Origin: Sorghum bicolor
Taxonomy: Eukaryota > Streptophyta > Magnoliopsida > Poales > Poaceae
NCBI RefSeq assembly: GCF_000003195.3
Contig: NC_012875.2
Location: 15,596,387-15,660,386 of the forward strand
Direction of reading: 5' to 3'
DNA length: 64,000 bases
Shown here in pieces: positions 55,295 to 64,000 of the stretch (positions within the stretch are counted from its first letter, which is position 1; each line of letters starts with the position of its first letter). Under the pieces are notes generated by a model, which was not told where the DNA came from, made no database searches, and worked only from the letters and a program-made list of their open reading frames with translations. The translations under genes were made by a program, and so were the position numbers.

Positions 55295-56508
55295 TGTTGA
55301 TATTTGGGAACGCAATAAGGATTTGATCCGCAAGCGCACGGATATCGGTGAGCACTTCACCCGGGAGGTTATCCAGAGTACCGTATTTATTTTTTTACCA
55401 CTAGGAGAAAGAGTGCATCTGACTAACCGGTCTATTACTACTAACCTTTTAGGCACAAAGAATGTCTTTCGTTGTGAGTGATAAATAGAGAAGACTGCAA
55501 CCGTAGTCTCCTTCTAACCTTGGTAAGGATGATCTACTGTTCTAATGGGGAGGCTAACGGAATCTAGACACCACAAAGGATGTTCAACCCGCACCTATAA
55601 ACCCTATCCTTCCTGCTAACGAGATGTGATCTACAAAGGTAACTCGGAATTGTCACGTTCCTCACTACTACCACGGTCCAGCTAGTCAGGGAATATCTAT
55701 GAGTACCCCAGCCTAAACATCACGTTTACGCCAGCAATGATTACTCTAAACTCTACGCGAAGAGATTAAAGTAAACTCATAAACTATAAGAACAATAAAA
55801 CAAGAACTTACTAGAATTTAGAAGTCGAAATACTGAAGAATTCTAGGAGCAAGCTTCGGGTTAGGAGAACTTGATCCCGCAGGTACAAGCTTGGAGTAGA
55901 CACCGACAGGCCGGGCTTCCTCCAATCTACACCTCCACTCTATCTCTCTCAATCTAGTAGAAACTAGAAGATCTATTTCTACCTTACATTGGTTGCTAAG
56001 CCTAAAAAGAAATATTGATTAGAGAAGAGGTTTCCCTTCGAGGGCACCCCTCAGTCTCTATGATAATTTCTTCATGTCTTCTCCAGGGTCCAGGGGCGTC
56101 TCCTTATATAGTCCTTCCCTTCTATGCGTTTTTGGGTCGGTAGGCGAGGTGGTACTATGTTTTCCTTGATCCAATAGGTCGGTGGAATATCCCGTGCGAA
56201 GAGAGTCCCGAACTGCATCCAGCAGGGGGCGGGCGCCCAGGTCACTAGGGCGGGCGCCCTGGGCCTGGCCCCTTTCGGCCTCCGTCTTCTTCCCGTGGCT
56301 TCTGGAGTCTTCTAGATGGTAGAAAATCGCGCGGTGCGTTGATATCTCTATGTAATCCTGACATGTGGGCCTTTCTTCCTTATTTCCTGATAACCCCCTG
56401 CAGAAATAGATAAACAACAAAACTCGTGGAATTCTAGGTGTTGGTTGTATATTGGTCCTTTCCCTTGTTTATTTGATAATTAAAATTAATACTTAAGAAC
56501 CGTCAACA
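55295..56508 (-). repeat. 5' LTR of element F
   Basis: The 1214-base LTR on the minus strand starts TGTTGACGGTTC (56508) and ends ATATCAACA (55295). TATATAA is at 56110-56104, with GC boxes at about 56225-56262. It lacks 21 bases near 56432 that the other LTR has. Confidence 0.96.
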
Positions 56509-56641
56509 CCGACCACAGAGTATGGTATGCTCGGGGACTAGTCGACCAGCCTGCCCAAATGAATTCGAGGACTGCACCGACCACCGAGCACGGTATGCTC
56601 GAGGATTTGTCGATCCATGTGTTTACGAGGCAGAAGATTAT

Positions 56642-57129
56642 GCTGATTATCAATTACATATGAATAAATTTCGCATACAATTGAGGGGTGTTATTAATTT
56701 TTTAGACCTTATTACATGGCTCATACTTCGCCTTCCAATAAGCTCGAGGACTACATCGGTGCGATGCATCTCAGTATTCAATTTTTTATTTAGACTTTTC
56801 TTTTCAGACCCTAGCACCATGTGCCTACATCACCTACTACCAGGCTCGGGGACTAAGTGGGCACACTTCACCTTGCGATGAATTTTCTTGCTTTTTTGAA
56901 GACCTTTACTTTTCAGAAAAGTATAAGTGGGCTCGCTTCACCACAAAAGAATTCTTTTTTGGTTAAGAGCACCATGCATTATTTAAACAACCTGCTTCTT
57001 CGGTTTTGATATTGGTCAGCTATCAACCGTACGGGCGGCTCTCTTGCTGGTCAAGGATGTCAAGCCTCACTGGTCGAAGAAGTTTAAAATGGTGTGTTAC
57101 ATCGTAATATATGGAGCTCGGGGACTAGC
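56642..57129 (+). other. Tail of I before its LTR
   Basis: Non-coding, with further PPT-like words (GCTCGAGGACTA near 56750, GCTCGGGGACTA near 56842) and the polypurine tract GAGCTCGGGGACTAGC just before the LTR at 57130. Confidence 0.7.
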
Positions 57130-57596
57130 TGTGGGGGTATAAACCCCTATACCCTTACGGCTAGACTTGGGCCAGGAGATTTGGCCCATCATGAGGTAGT
57201 TCAAGGCTTGATCCAACTACTTGGAGTTTGCGCAAGGAAACAAGATGTGGAGATCAAGCAGGATTCTAGTCGGTTAGAATATGAATTGATATCACGTTAT
57301 CTATGGCAATTGTAACCGACTAGGATTAGTTTCTAGATCTGTAACCCTGCCCTCCGGACTATATAAAGAGAAGCAAGGGACCCCCCTTAGACAACTCAAT
57401 ACAATTCGAATCACCTCAGATCAATACAATCGAACGTAGGACATAGGTATTACGCCCTCATGGCGGCCGAACCTAAATAAAAACCTTGTCCGTGTCTTGC
57501 GTCACCATCAAGTTCATAGCTTGCGCACCTGTCTACCGATAAATTACTACCGTCGGTATACCCCAAGGTAGACTGCCGACTAGCTTTCATCGACAG
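57130..57596 (+). repeat. 3' LTR of element I
   Basis: The 467-base LTR starts TGTGGGGGTATAAACCCC and ends TTTCATCGACA. TATATAAA is at 57360-57367. It is homologous to 43722-43268 in reverse. Confidence 0.9.
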
Positions 57597-57818
57597 CAGG
57601 CACAATATATGTAGCAAGGATTAGCAATATTCAAATGTAGAGTTAGCTAAGTTCAATAAGTATCCAAAGGACAAATCATAATTGCTGGCTAAGACGTGCC
57701 TAGACGTAGCGCAACAAGGTGAAACAAAGTATGATGGAAGGAACTCAGTGAACAAGCAATAGGGCAGATTTTTCCTTTATCTAGATTTTTCCTAGATTTT
57801 CCCAAAAGGCACTAGTAG
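57597..57818. other. Unassigned spacer between I and J
   Basis: About 220 bases without a recognisable feature. Confidence 0.5.
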
Positions 57819-58943
57819 TGTTGATGGTCAATAGCGTCAACTTTTATTAGAACTTTAGACCCAAAGGAGAACATGAAAACACACTAGTCTAGGGTTTAAA
57901 CTGACAATTTCTATGAGCTAGGCTCTATTTCTAGAAAAGCTGAAAAGAGGAATTCAAGTGCAAAATAAACACAAAACTTATCCGCCATGGAAAGATCACG
58001 ATCAGGACATGGGAAGACTTTGGAAGACAACCGAAGAGCCAGAGGGCCAGAGGCCGCTAGGTGGGGTCGGCCAGCACCACCAGAGCGCCAGCTGGTGCCC
58101 CCCTTTAGGGTTTTGGCCCCCTCTTCTAAAAGCTTCCTCCACCGCCTCTCCTGATGCATCTCGACCCTTGGTTAAGTCGGTTTGATCCTACGGTGCACAC
58201 GCATCCCACCGGACTATAAATACATGAGCAGACCCCCTGGAGACATCAACTCATTCATGAAGGCCTCAAGCCATCAAGCATCAAGAGCTTTCTAGTTCAT
58301 CAAGAGCCTTCTAGTTCATAGTTCTAGTTAGTTAGATTAGAAGTAGAGGAGATCTAGTTCTTCATCGGGATCTAGAGCCCATAGCGTCGGTCTGCAGCGT
58401 AAGAGTTCAGTAATAGATCTAGTTCTTACTTTATTGTATTCAATTGTATATTAGGGAGACTTTCTTCTAAATAGATTCATATGTTCTTAATTGCAATAGT
58501 CATTGTCTACTTTGATTATATGTGTAGGATAGTTGGTTTGATCTTATTGAATTTATGTAATTGCTCGTATAGCGTTTACCTAATTGATCATTGGGTAGAT
58601 GGTAGACAATATATAGACGTGATGTCTAGATATCTTGTTTATCTATGAGTGCACCCTGACTTGCCGGGATGTGTGGTAGTCCACGTAGGTGATATCTGCG
58701 TTGGTTCCTCTGTAGTCCACCCTCCATACATAGGTCTAGCATGGGCACAGTTGCGAAGGAGGTGACCCTTGTGTCTTAATACCCTCATTTGTTGATGCCT
58801 CTTTACATGCGATTATGATATAGGGTTAACTTAACAATGATTTCTAGATGTAATTGTACTAATTAGAGTTATTCATTGATGTAGTTATAGAATTACCTTA
58901 GATCCAACTCCCTAGTTTATCAAATGGCTAACTATGATTATGA
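57819..58943 (+). repeat. 5' LTR of element J, left part
   Basis: It starts TGTTGATGGTC. TATAAATA is at 58215-58222, followed by GACCCCCTGGAGAC, the block that follows the TATA in the A-G LTRs. Further on, GTGTGGTAGTCCACGTAGGTGA matches the same region of B and G except in details. It is cut at 58943 by a CACTA element; it continues at 61473. Confidence 0.75.
58215..58222 (+). promoter_or_regulatory. Probable LTR TATA box (J)
   Basis: TATAAATA is at the position shared by the Athila-type LTRs here, with the C-rich CCCCCTGG block 12 bases downstream. Confidence 0.6.
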
Positions 58944-58964
58944 CACTACAATGCAAACCCCCTT

Positions 58965-59170
58965 TTTGCAACGGATATATGCGTTGCTAAAAGTCGATTT
59001 TAGCGTTGCAAGTGTCTTTACCAATGCTTTTAATATGTGTTGCTATAGGTGGCGTTGCAAGGATCTACTGCAACATATAAATAAGCGTTGGTAAGATACC
59101 AAAATAAGTGTTGCTAATCTGCAACGCATATATTCTGCTATGGCAACACTTTATATGTGTTGGTATTATT
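58965..59170. repeat. Subterminal repeat region of the CACTA element
   Basis: Clustered copies of GCGTTGC, TGTTGCTA and GCAACGCATAT-like words occur in both orientations within 220 bases of the left end. Near the right end, CCGTTGCTA and GTGTAGCG echo them. Confidence 0.7.
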
Positions 59171-61050
59171 GATGACCGACTCTATTAGCCATTTGGTATT
59201 TATAATATGCATATATTTTAAATATTTATATTTATAAGCTTCGTGACGAACCAAAGCACAACCCAAAACAATATATATATTTTGCTCGTGCAAAATTTCG
59301 CTCGGTTATATTTTCCATATAAATAACACTGAAAAATACAAAGACAGTGCTTTGACAAGCAATCATGTCAATAACATACAGAAGGAAAAACCTGACAACT
59401 AACACATGTCTGCTTGTCCTAGAATGCTTACAGTGTACATTATTATCCATTTCCAAACTACAATGTAAGGAAGGCCTAAATTTTCTTCAAATATCCACTC
59501 CGCATCTATATCTTGTACAGTTTTGCTAAAGACTTTTCACCAATAATAGTTCCTTCTGATGCCAAGATCTTCTCCGTTGTCTCTTTTGTAGATTTAAAAT
59601 AGCCTGACAAGATGACATATCACAAAATATTTAAGGTCAACATGACAAGTAGTAATGTACTGACACTAGAACACTAATGCCATTGGATTACAAGCAAATA
59701 AACATGAAAAAATAATTTATCTGACCTCGTCAAAACTGTGATATATGCCCAGTTCCATCAATAGTAATGTTGGAGTTCATGAGATATATGCCCTAGTTTG
59801 CACAAGTACAATATCTGAATCAGAGTTGAGTAATCAAGCACTCACCTTTGGCCAGTTTCTGCTAGGCAGCCACATCAAAACCTGCTGCAATCTCCTTTGT
59901 GCAAAACCACAACAATTGCTGCACACATGGTTCGCAAAAAATAAATAATCACTAAACATCCACTCTACGATCTGGTGAATGAATTCAAACAGTGCGTTAA
60001 GGGATACATGAACAAAATTAAAAAGCTATGGTGAACAAACTTGAATGGATGCCTTAAGGAACATATCAACAAAATTAAAAGGTCAAGCCAACAGAATCAG
60101 ACAGAATTAGGAATTTGACTGCAGCTTGAATAAAATCTAATTGATGGCAGCAGCAACATGTCCATTATCACAAAAACAGCTAGCATATATTAGCTAAGTC
60201 ATTCAAGAACTAAATTGATCATACAAATGACACAATGATTTTTAGGGAGTGTAAAACTTACCAATATATATATATACACTGTCTGGACAGGTCTTGCGTG
60301 TTAAATCAAATTTCCATCAGATCCTTACAGCTCCATGGTAATCCTAAAATAAAAGAAAATGAACTAAATCAGGATCTAATCGTCGATAAAACTACACACT
60401 GTTGGTTTAGGTTGCCAAGAACTGAACTCGAGTAAAAATAAAGAGTACTAACACACACAAAATGACGAATGCTAGAAGTGAACCTACTTTATTCACCTGA
60501 TTTGGCATCCCAATAAGTCAAATTGTTTAATGCAAACCCAGAAACATAATAGGTCAAAATAAATTTTTGGTGAGCCAATATAATTTGGATTATTTTTATT
60601 CTGCCTGTTGGCACATTTCAAAATTCGATGTACAGTAAATTGTTAGTATGAAAAACAACTTACGTTGTCATAGAATTCAGTCAAAAAGTATAGAAGTGAA
60701 CCCACTCAACTAGGCATTTGTCGTTTGGCATGTAAACTGGTTGCAAAAGTCTTTGATACACTGCCTGGCAACTTTTTTCTACAAATTGCAAGACCCTATT
60801 TTGTTAAGAACACTAGTGAACTTCTATGACAAGAGAGCATTGGGTACAGAGGGATTGAACTTACCACACAGCTTAGATCTGTAGAAGAAGGGCCCAGAAT
60901 AGTTGATGCTATCAGTATCCTCCGACGTTACCTGGGATTACGGCGAACCCATGTTGCTGTGTTGCTGATACACAGGATGTGGCAGACGATGAAGGGTTGT
61001 TCACAAGATCCACGATGCCGCTGCTCCTGGTATGGCACCGCTGCCACCCC

Positions 61051-61250
61051 AGGCACTCCTCCGGATCAGTGCTGGCAAGGTCTCGCCGCCGCCGCCTTGA
61101 GGCACTCCTCCGGATCAGCACTGGCAGCGTCTCGCCGTCGTTGCCAACGCTGCCCCTAGGCACTCCTCCGGATCAGCACTGATAGGGTCTCGCCATCGTC
61201 GCCACCCCCGCCCCTAGGCACTCCTACGGACCAACGTTGGGCAGATGGTG
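61051..61250. repeat. GC-rich tandem repeats inside the CACTA element
   Basis: The word AGGCACTCCTCCGGATCAG starts units at 61051, 61100, 61158 and (diverged) 61216, with spacing 49, 58 and 58 bases. Each unit continues with TCTCGCCG-type sequence. Composition differs sharply from the AT-rich rest of the element; it may be a captured gene fragment or an amplified exon. Confidence 0.8.
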
Positions 61251-61472
61251 ATTCCCCACTGCTGGCACCGGCACCTAGCAATCCAGATCAAAATACCGCT
61301 GCCTAGCAATCCAGATCAGAGATGCGGTTTTTTTGGGAGGAGGATGCGATGCGGAGGAACTGACGATATATGTGTTGTGGTGAACATATAAAAAAGTGGA
61401 TGGGTCATGATATGAATATTTCATCCGTTGCTAGGCATGTGTAGCGGAAGAGGGGTTAGCGTAGTAGTGTGA

Positions 61473-61911
61473 CTAGTAGATGCTCCGATGATTATCCATA
61501 ATTATGATACTTGATGATTATGCTATCGCTATTGTCTATCCACATTTATCTTGTGACCTCTGCCTATTATGAGTAGATTAGACAACTTTGGTAATATCAT
61601 TTATTCATCCTATATAGTTTATTATCAATATAATAGATTATAGTTTAACATATAGCCTTCCCAGTGGTATAAATATAAATTGACAACCTGGAGACTTCTC
61701 TAGGTAAAATGCTACAACGGTATAATTATCTGTCCGCTTGCAGAACCCATTTAGTTTACAATCATATTTCTATCTACCTAGTCACGTTAGTAGATTTGAA
61801 TCTATAATAATTTCCTAGCAATACAATTAGAGATGACAACCTACTTTATGTTTAGGAATGTTAGTAATTAAGAAGTTTCTAGTTGCTAATTGACAAGTTA
61901 ATTATTTACCG
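61473..61911 (+). repeat. 5' LTR of element J, right part
   Basis: It resumes after the CACTA element and includes the region equivalent to U5 of B/G (CTAGGTAAAATGCTACAACGG) and the hairpin at 61728-61745. The terminal CAACA is not preserved; the end is placed 9 bases before the primer-site remnant. Confidence 0.6.
61728..61745 (+). other. Diverged U5 hairpin of J
   Basis: ATCTGT-CCGCTT-GCAGAA corresponds to ATCCGT-GCGCTT-GCGGAT in the other LTRs. One C-G pair is replaced by T-A, so pairing is kept; the outermost pair is lost. Confidence 0.5.
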
Positions 61912-61919
61912 TGCATTTC

Positions 61920-61937
61920 TGGCGTTGTTGTGAGAGG
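61920..61937 (+). other. Decayed primer binding site of J
   Basis: TGGCGTTGTTGTGAGAGG aligns with TGGCGCCGTTGCCGGGGA; most of the mismatches are C-to-T or G-to-A. It follows GCATTTC, the spacer used in A and D. Confidence 0.55.
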
Positions 61938-61963
61938 TAGGGTTTATCTCTATTTCTAGTAAT

Positions 61964-63512
61964 TGAAAGAGCATCTAGGCCCCTAGTGATTTCGGTGATT
62001 AATGACATTGTTGATTACTATGACTAACGTGTGTTTTGCAGAGGCAAAGTCATCGGTAAGGTCATGGTAAATAGGTACTCGATGGACAGGGACATACATG
62101 CCTACTTAATAGTGGAAATTGTTTCGGTTTTCAAAGGATGGATGAACATCGTCAAGACTAGACTAGGTCTAAGTGCCATATGGTGAAGAAGGGCACTTAG
62201 AGTAGTTTAGGACTTTGTTTTCCTTTGACCGTACTATTAAGAGGGACTTTGGTCTAGTAGCTTGACTTAGGCAAGGCCTTAGGTTTAGGTGTGGTGCACA
62301 CTTGGTAAACCTAGCACTAGGCAGCTCAGAGATAGTCCTTAGATCGAGAGGAACCAACTTCGTTTTGGAGCGATCGTGTTTCGACGAAGTTAGGGTACCC
62401 AAGGGGGCACCGGACGATGCACCGGACGCTCCGTGAGTGCGTCCGGTGAGGTCCTTAGCCGTTGGAACAGTGCCGTGCTTAGGGTTAGGCACCGGACGCT
62501 GGCACCGGACCCACCGGGCAGCGTCCGGTCCCTTACCCAGGGAGGTTGCAAACCTGCCCTGAGTACCGGACGCTAGCACCGGACGCACCGGGTAGCGTCC
62601 GGTCCCATGCGCAGGGAGCATGTAAATCTTTCCCGAGCACCGGACCGTGCACCGGACGCTGGAAGTTAGCGTTCGGTGACCTATCAGAAGCAAGTACAGT
62701 TAGCCGTTATGCAGCACCGGACGCTCGGTGCAGTGCGTCCGGTGCAACATAATGTGCGTCCGGTGACTCCGTTTTCAGTGGAAAATGGTTGGCTGACCTT
62801 TGGACTTCGTGGATAGTATTTATACTCCTCCACCTCGTCCATGAGAGGTCTCTTGCCCATTTGAACATTAGAGAAACTTGTTGTGGAGCAAGAGAGTAGC
62901 AAGAGCCTAGAGAGGATTGAGTTTTGAGTGATTTCTTGAGAGAATCCTTCTCTAGTGAGTTCCAAGAGTCAAGTGTGCATCCACCACTCTCTAGAGCCTT
63001 GTTTGGGTCAAGTGAGATTTCTTTGCTTGTTACTCTTGGTGATCGCCATCACCTAGACGGTTCGGTGGTGATTGGAGGCACGAAGACCGCCCGGAGTTCT
63101 TGTGGGTGGCTCGTGTCAAGCTTGTGAGCGGTTTTGCGCGATTCACCGCGACGGAGTGTCAAAGAATCAGCCCGTAGAGAGCACTTGGTCCTTGCACGGA
63201 CCAAGGGGGAGCAAGACCCTTGCGCGGGTGCTTCAACGAGGACTAGTGGAGAGTGGCGACTCTCCGATACCTCGGCAAAACATCGCCGAGCACTTTCTTC
63301 CACTACTCCTTTACATTCTAGCATTTACTTTGTGTTTTTTTACATTCTTAGAATTGCCATGCTAGAATAGGATTGGAACTAGGTTGCAAAACTTTTTATC
63401 CGGTAGCTCTCTAGGTCACACTAGGCACAAGGGGTTGAATTGGAGCTTATAGGTTGCTTAAATTTTTAGAGAAGCCCAATTCACCCCCCTCTTGGGCATC
63501 TTGATCCTTTCA
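61964..63512 (+). repeat. 5' LTR of element K
   Basis: The 1549-base LTR starts TGAAAGAGCATCTAGGCC and ends TTGATCCTTTCA. It contains a dense CCGGACG/CGTCCGG cluster (62407-62765) and a T/A-rich TATTTATA near 62818 that could be the TATA box. Confidence 0.8.
62407..62765. repeat. Cluster of CACCGGACG / CGTCCGGTG words in the K LTR
   Basis: About 15 or more copies in both orientations lie in 360 bases just upstream of the probable TATA region. Several pairs are arranged as inverted repeats, for example CACCGGACGC ... GCGTCCGGT. Likely upstream promoter repeats. Confidence 0.85.
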
Positions 63513-63514
63513 AT

Positions 63515-63526
63515 TGGTATCCGAGC
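63515..63526 (+). other. Primer binding site (initiator tRNA-Met type) of K
   Basis: TGGTATCCGAGC differs by one base from TGGTATCAGAGC, the usual copia site complementary to plant initiator tRNA-Met, 2 bases after the LTR. Confidence 0.85.
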
Positions 63527-63564
63527 CTAGTGCTCATTTTTAGGCTTCACCGCCTAGAGAAAAG

Positions 63565-64000
63565 ATGTCTAACGGGGATGGACCGCCACCCATGTTCGAT
63601 GGGGATGACTTTCCGTATTGGAAAATACGGATGGAGTCATACCTTGAGGCATGCGATGTAAAGTGCCTAAAAGCCGTGACCGAGGGTTTACCCCTCCGGC
63701 AAAGGACACCGCTGTTACTCCACAAGAGCAAGAAAACGAGAAGTAGAATGCGAAGGCCAAAAATCACATCTTTAGAGGCCTTTGCAAAGAGGTGTTCAAC
63801 CGCGTTCGGAGCCACAAAACTGCCCATGAACTTTGGAAGGAACTTTGTGCGCTCCATGAGGGATCAAAGAGTGAACGCGAGGAACGCTATCACCTAGTGA
63901 TGAACAAGCTTAATACATTTGAGATGCTTCCTAAAGAAAATGCTAATGAAATGTATTCTCGCTTGAATGTCATTGTAGAGGAGCTTAATAGACTTGGGCT
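63565..64000 (+). pseudogene. Copia gag of element K, broken
   Basis: The start MSNGDGPPPMFDGDDFPYWK is the typical copia gag N-terminus (the WKIRMESYLE region). The frame shifts near 63690. The continuing gag frame (ELWKELCALHEGSKSEREER, then NEMYSRLNVIVEELNRLGL at the window edge) also contains a TAG at about 63744, which probably derives from a tryptophan codon. The open frame that follows the first Met to 63897 is therefore the wrong frame after about residue 42. Capsid function is lost in this copy. Confidence 0.82.

Larger units (their letters stand above)
58944..61469. mobile_element. Non-autonomous CACTA (En/Spm-type) DNA transposon
   Basis: The 2526-base element begins CACTACAATGCAAACCCCC and ends, in reverse complement, CACTACTACGCTAACCCCTC. 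These are imperfect terminal inverted repeats opening with CACTA, flanked by the 3-base duplication TGA (58941-58943 and 61470-61472). The left subterminal 250 bases hold many GCGTTGC/GCAACGC words on both strands, as expected for transposase-binding arrays. I find no transposase motif, and the interior is AT-rich up to the GC-rich repeats at 61051. It splits LTR J. Confidence 0.9.
61964..64000 (+). mobile_element. Element K: Ty1/copia retrotransposon, 5' part (runs off the window)
   Basis: A long LTR (61964-63512), an initiator-Met-type primer site and a copia gag follow in order. It is inserted a few bases inside J, after J's primer site; the right end lies beyond 64000, so the target duplication (left candidate GTAAT or similar) cannot be checked. 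Confidence 0.85.

Noticed and set aside
61051..61250. CRISPR-like array
   Set aside because: Units are adjacent tandem copies without unique spacers, in a plant transposon.

Overview
This is a stretch of repeat-dense plant nuclear DNA, almost certainly from a grass (perhaps Panicoid; genus not determined). I found no host gene, tRNA, rRNA or CRISPR array. Nearly everything I can explain is nested transposable elements: Ty3/gypsy elements of the Athila type (tRNA-Asp primer site, Athila-like RT, long 3' tails), Ty3/gypsy elements of the Tat/RIRE2 type (archaeal-type second RNase H, antisense spliced extra ORF), one Ty1/copia element entering at the right edge, and one non-autonomous CACTA DNA transposon. 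Element letters A-K are mine.

Layout. 1-3649: 3' tail and 3' LTR of element C. 3650-4380: minus-strand gag-region fragment (X). 4390-15598: tail and 3' LTR of element B, the LTR split by the complete Athila-type element A (5952-15204, target duplication CTTAT). 15599-16144 plus 25723 onward: the sequence into which element D (16145-25717, target duplication AGCAC) landed. D has gag and protease remnants only and holds a minus-strand relative, E (19046-24792); a 100-N gap and a scarred junction lie inside it. 25723-35270: non-coding, AT-rich, TE-like sequence without a convincing gene. 35276-43722: minus-strand Tat element H, with 5' LTR, gag-pol and antisense ORF but no 3' LTR. 43723-45158: tail and LTR of B-like element G, lying in the antisense ORF of plus-strand Tat element I (45159-57596). 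I is in turn interrupted by the best preserved element, F (47173-56508, minus, target duplication CCGAC). 57819-61911: an old 5' LTR (J) split by a CACTA element (58944-61469, target duplication TGA). 61964-64000: LTR and broken gag of copia element K.

How the parts relate. A and F are two copies of one Athila-type family: LTR (about 1.23 kb), gag-protease-RT-RNase H-integrase, then a separate 205-codon ORF ('ORF3') preceded by its own TATA box and a GC box like the one in the LTR promoter, then a tail with three short hairpins, a polypurine tract and the LTR. C, D and E share LTR ends, tRNA-Asp primer site, tail hairpins and polypurine context with A/F but show only gag/protease segments and no RT or integrase, so they look like non-autonomous partners. 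A and F have lost the D-T/S-G active site in their protease domain, while D and E keep a recognisable one. By eye the LTR pairs of A and of F differ by roughly 1-2 percent, so these two insertions are recent; J and H are older or more damaged.

The strongest candidates for something not well described are ORF3 with its internal promoter, the covarying hairpin cassette in the tail, the covarying hairpin at the LTR 3' end, the split of protease and polymerase functions between related elements, and the filler-bearing deletion junction near 19.0 kb.
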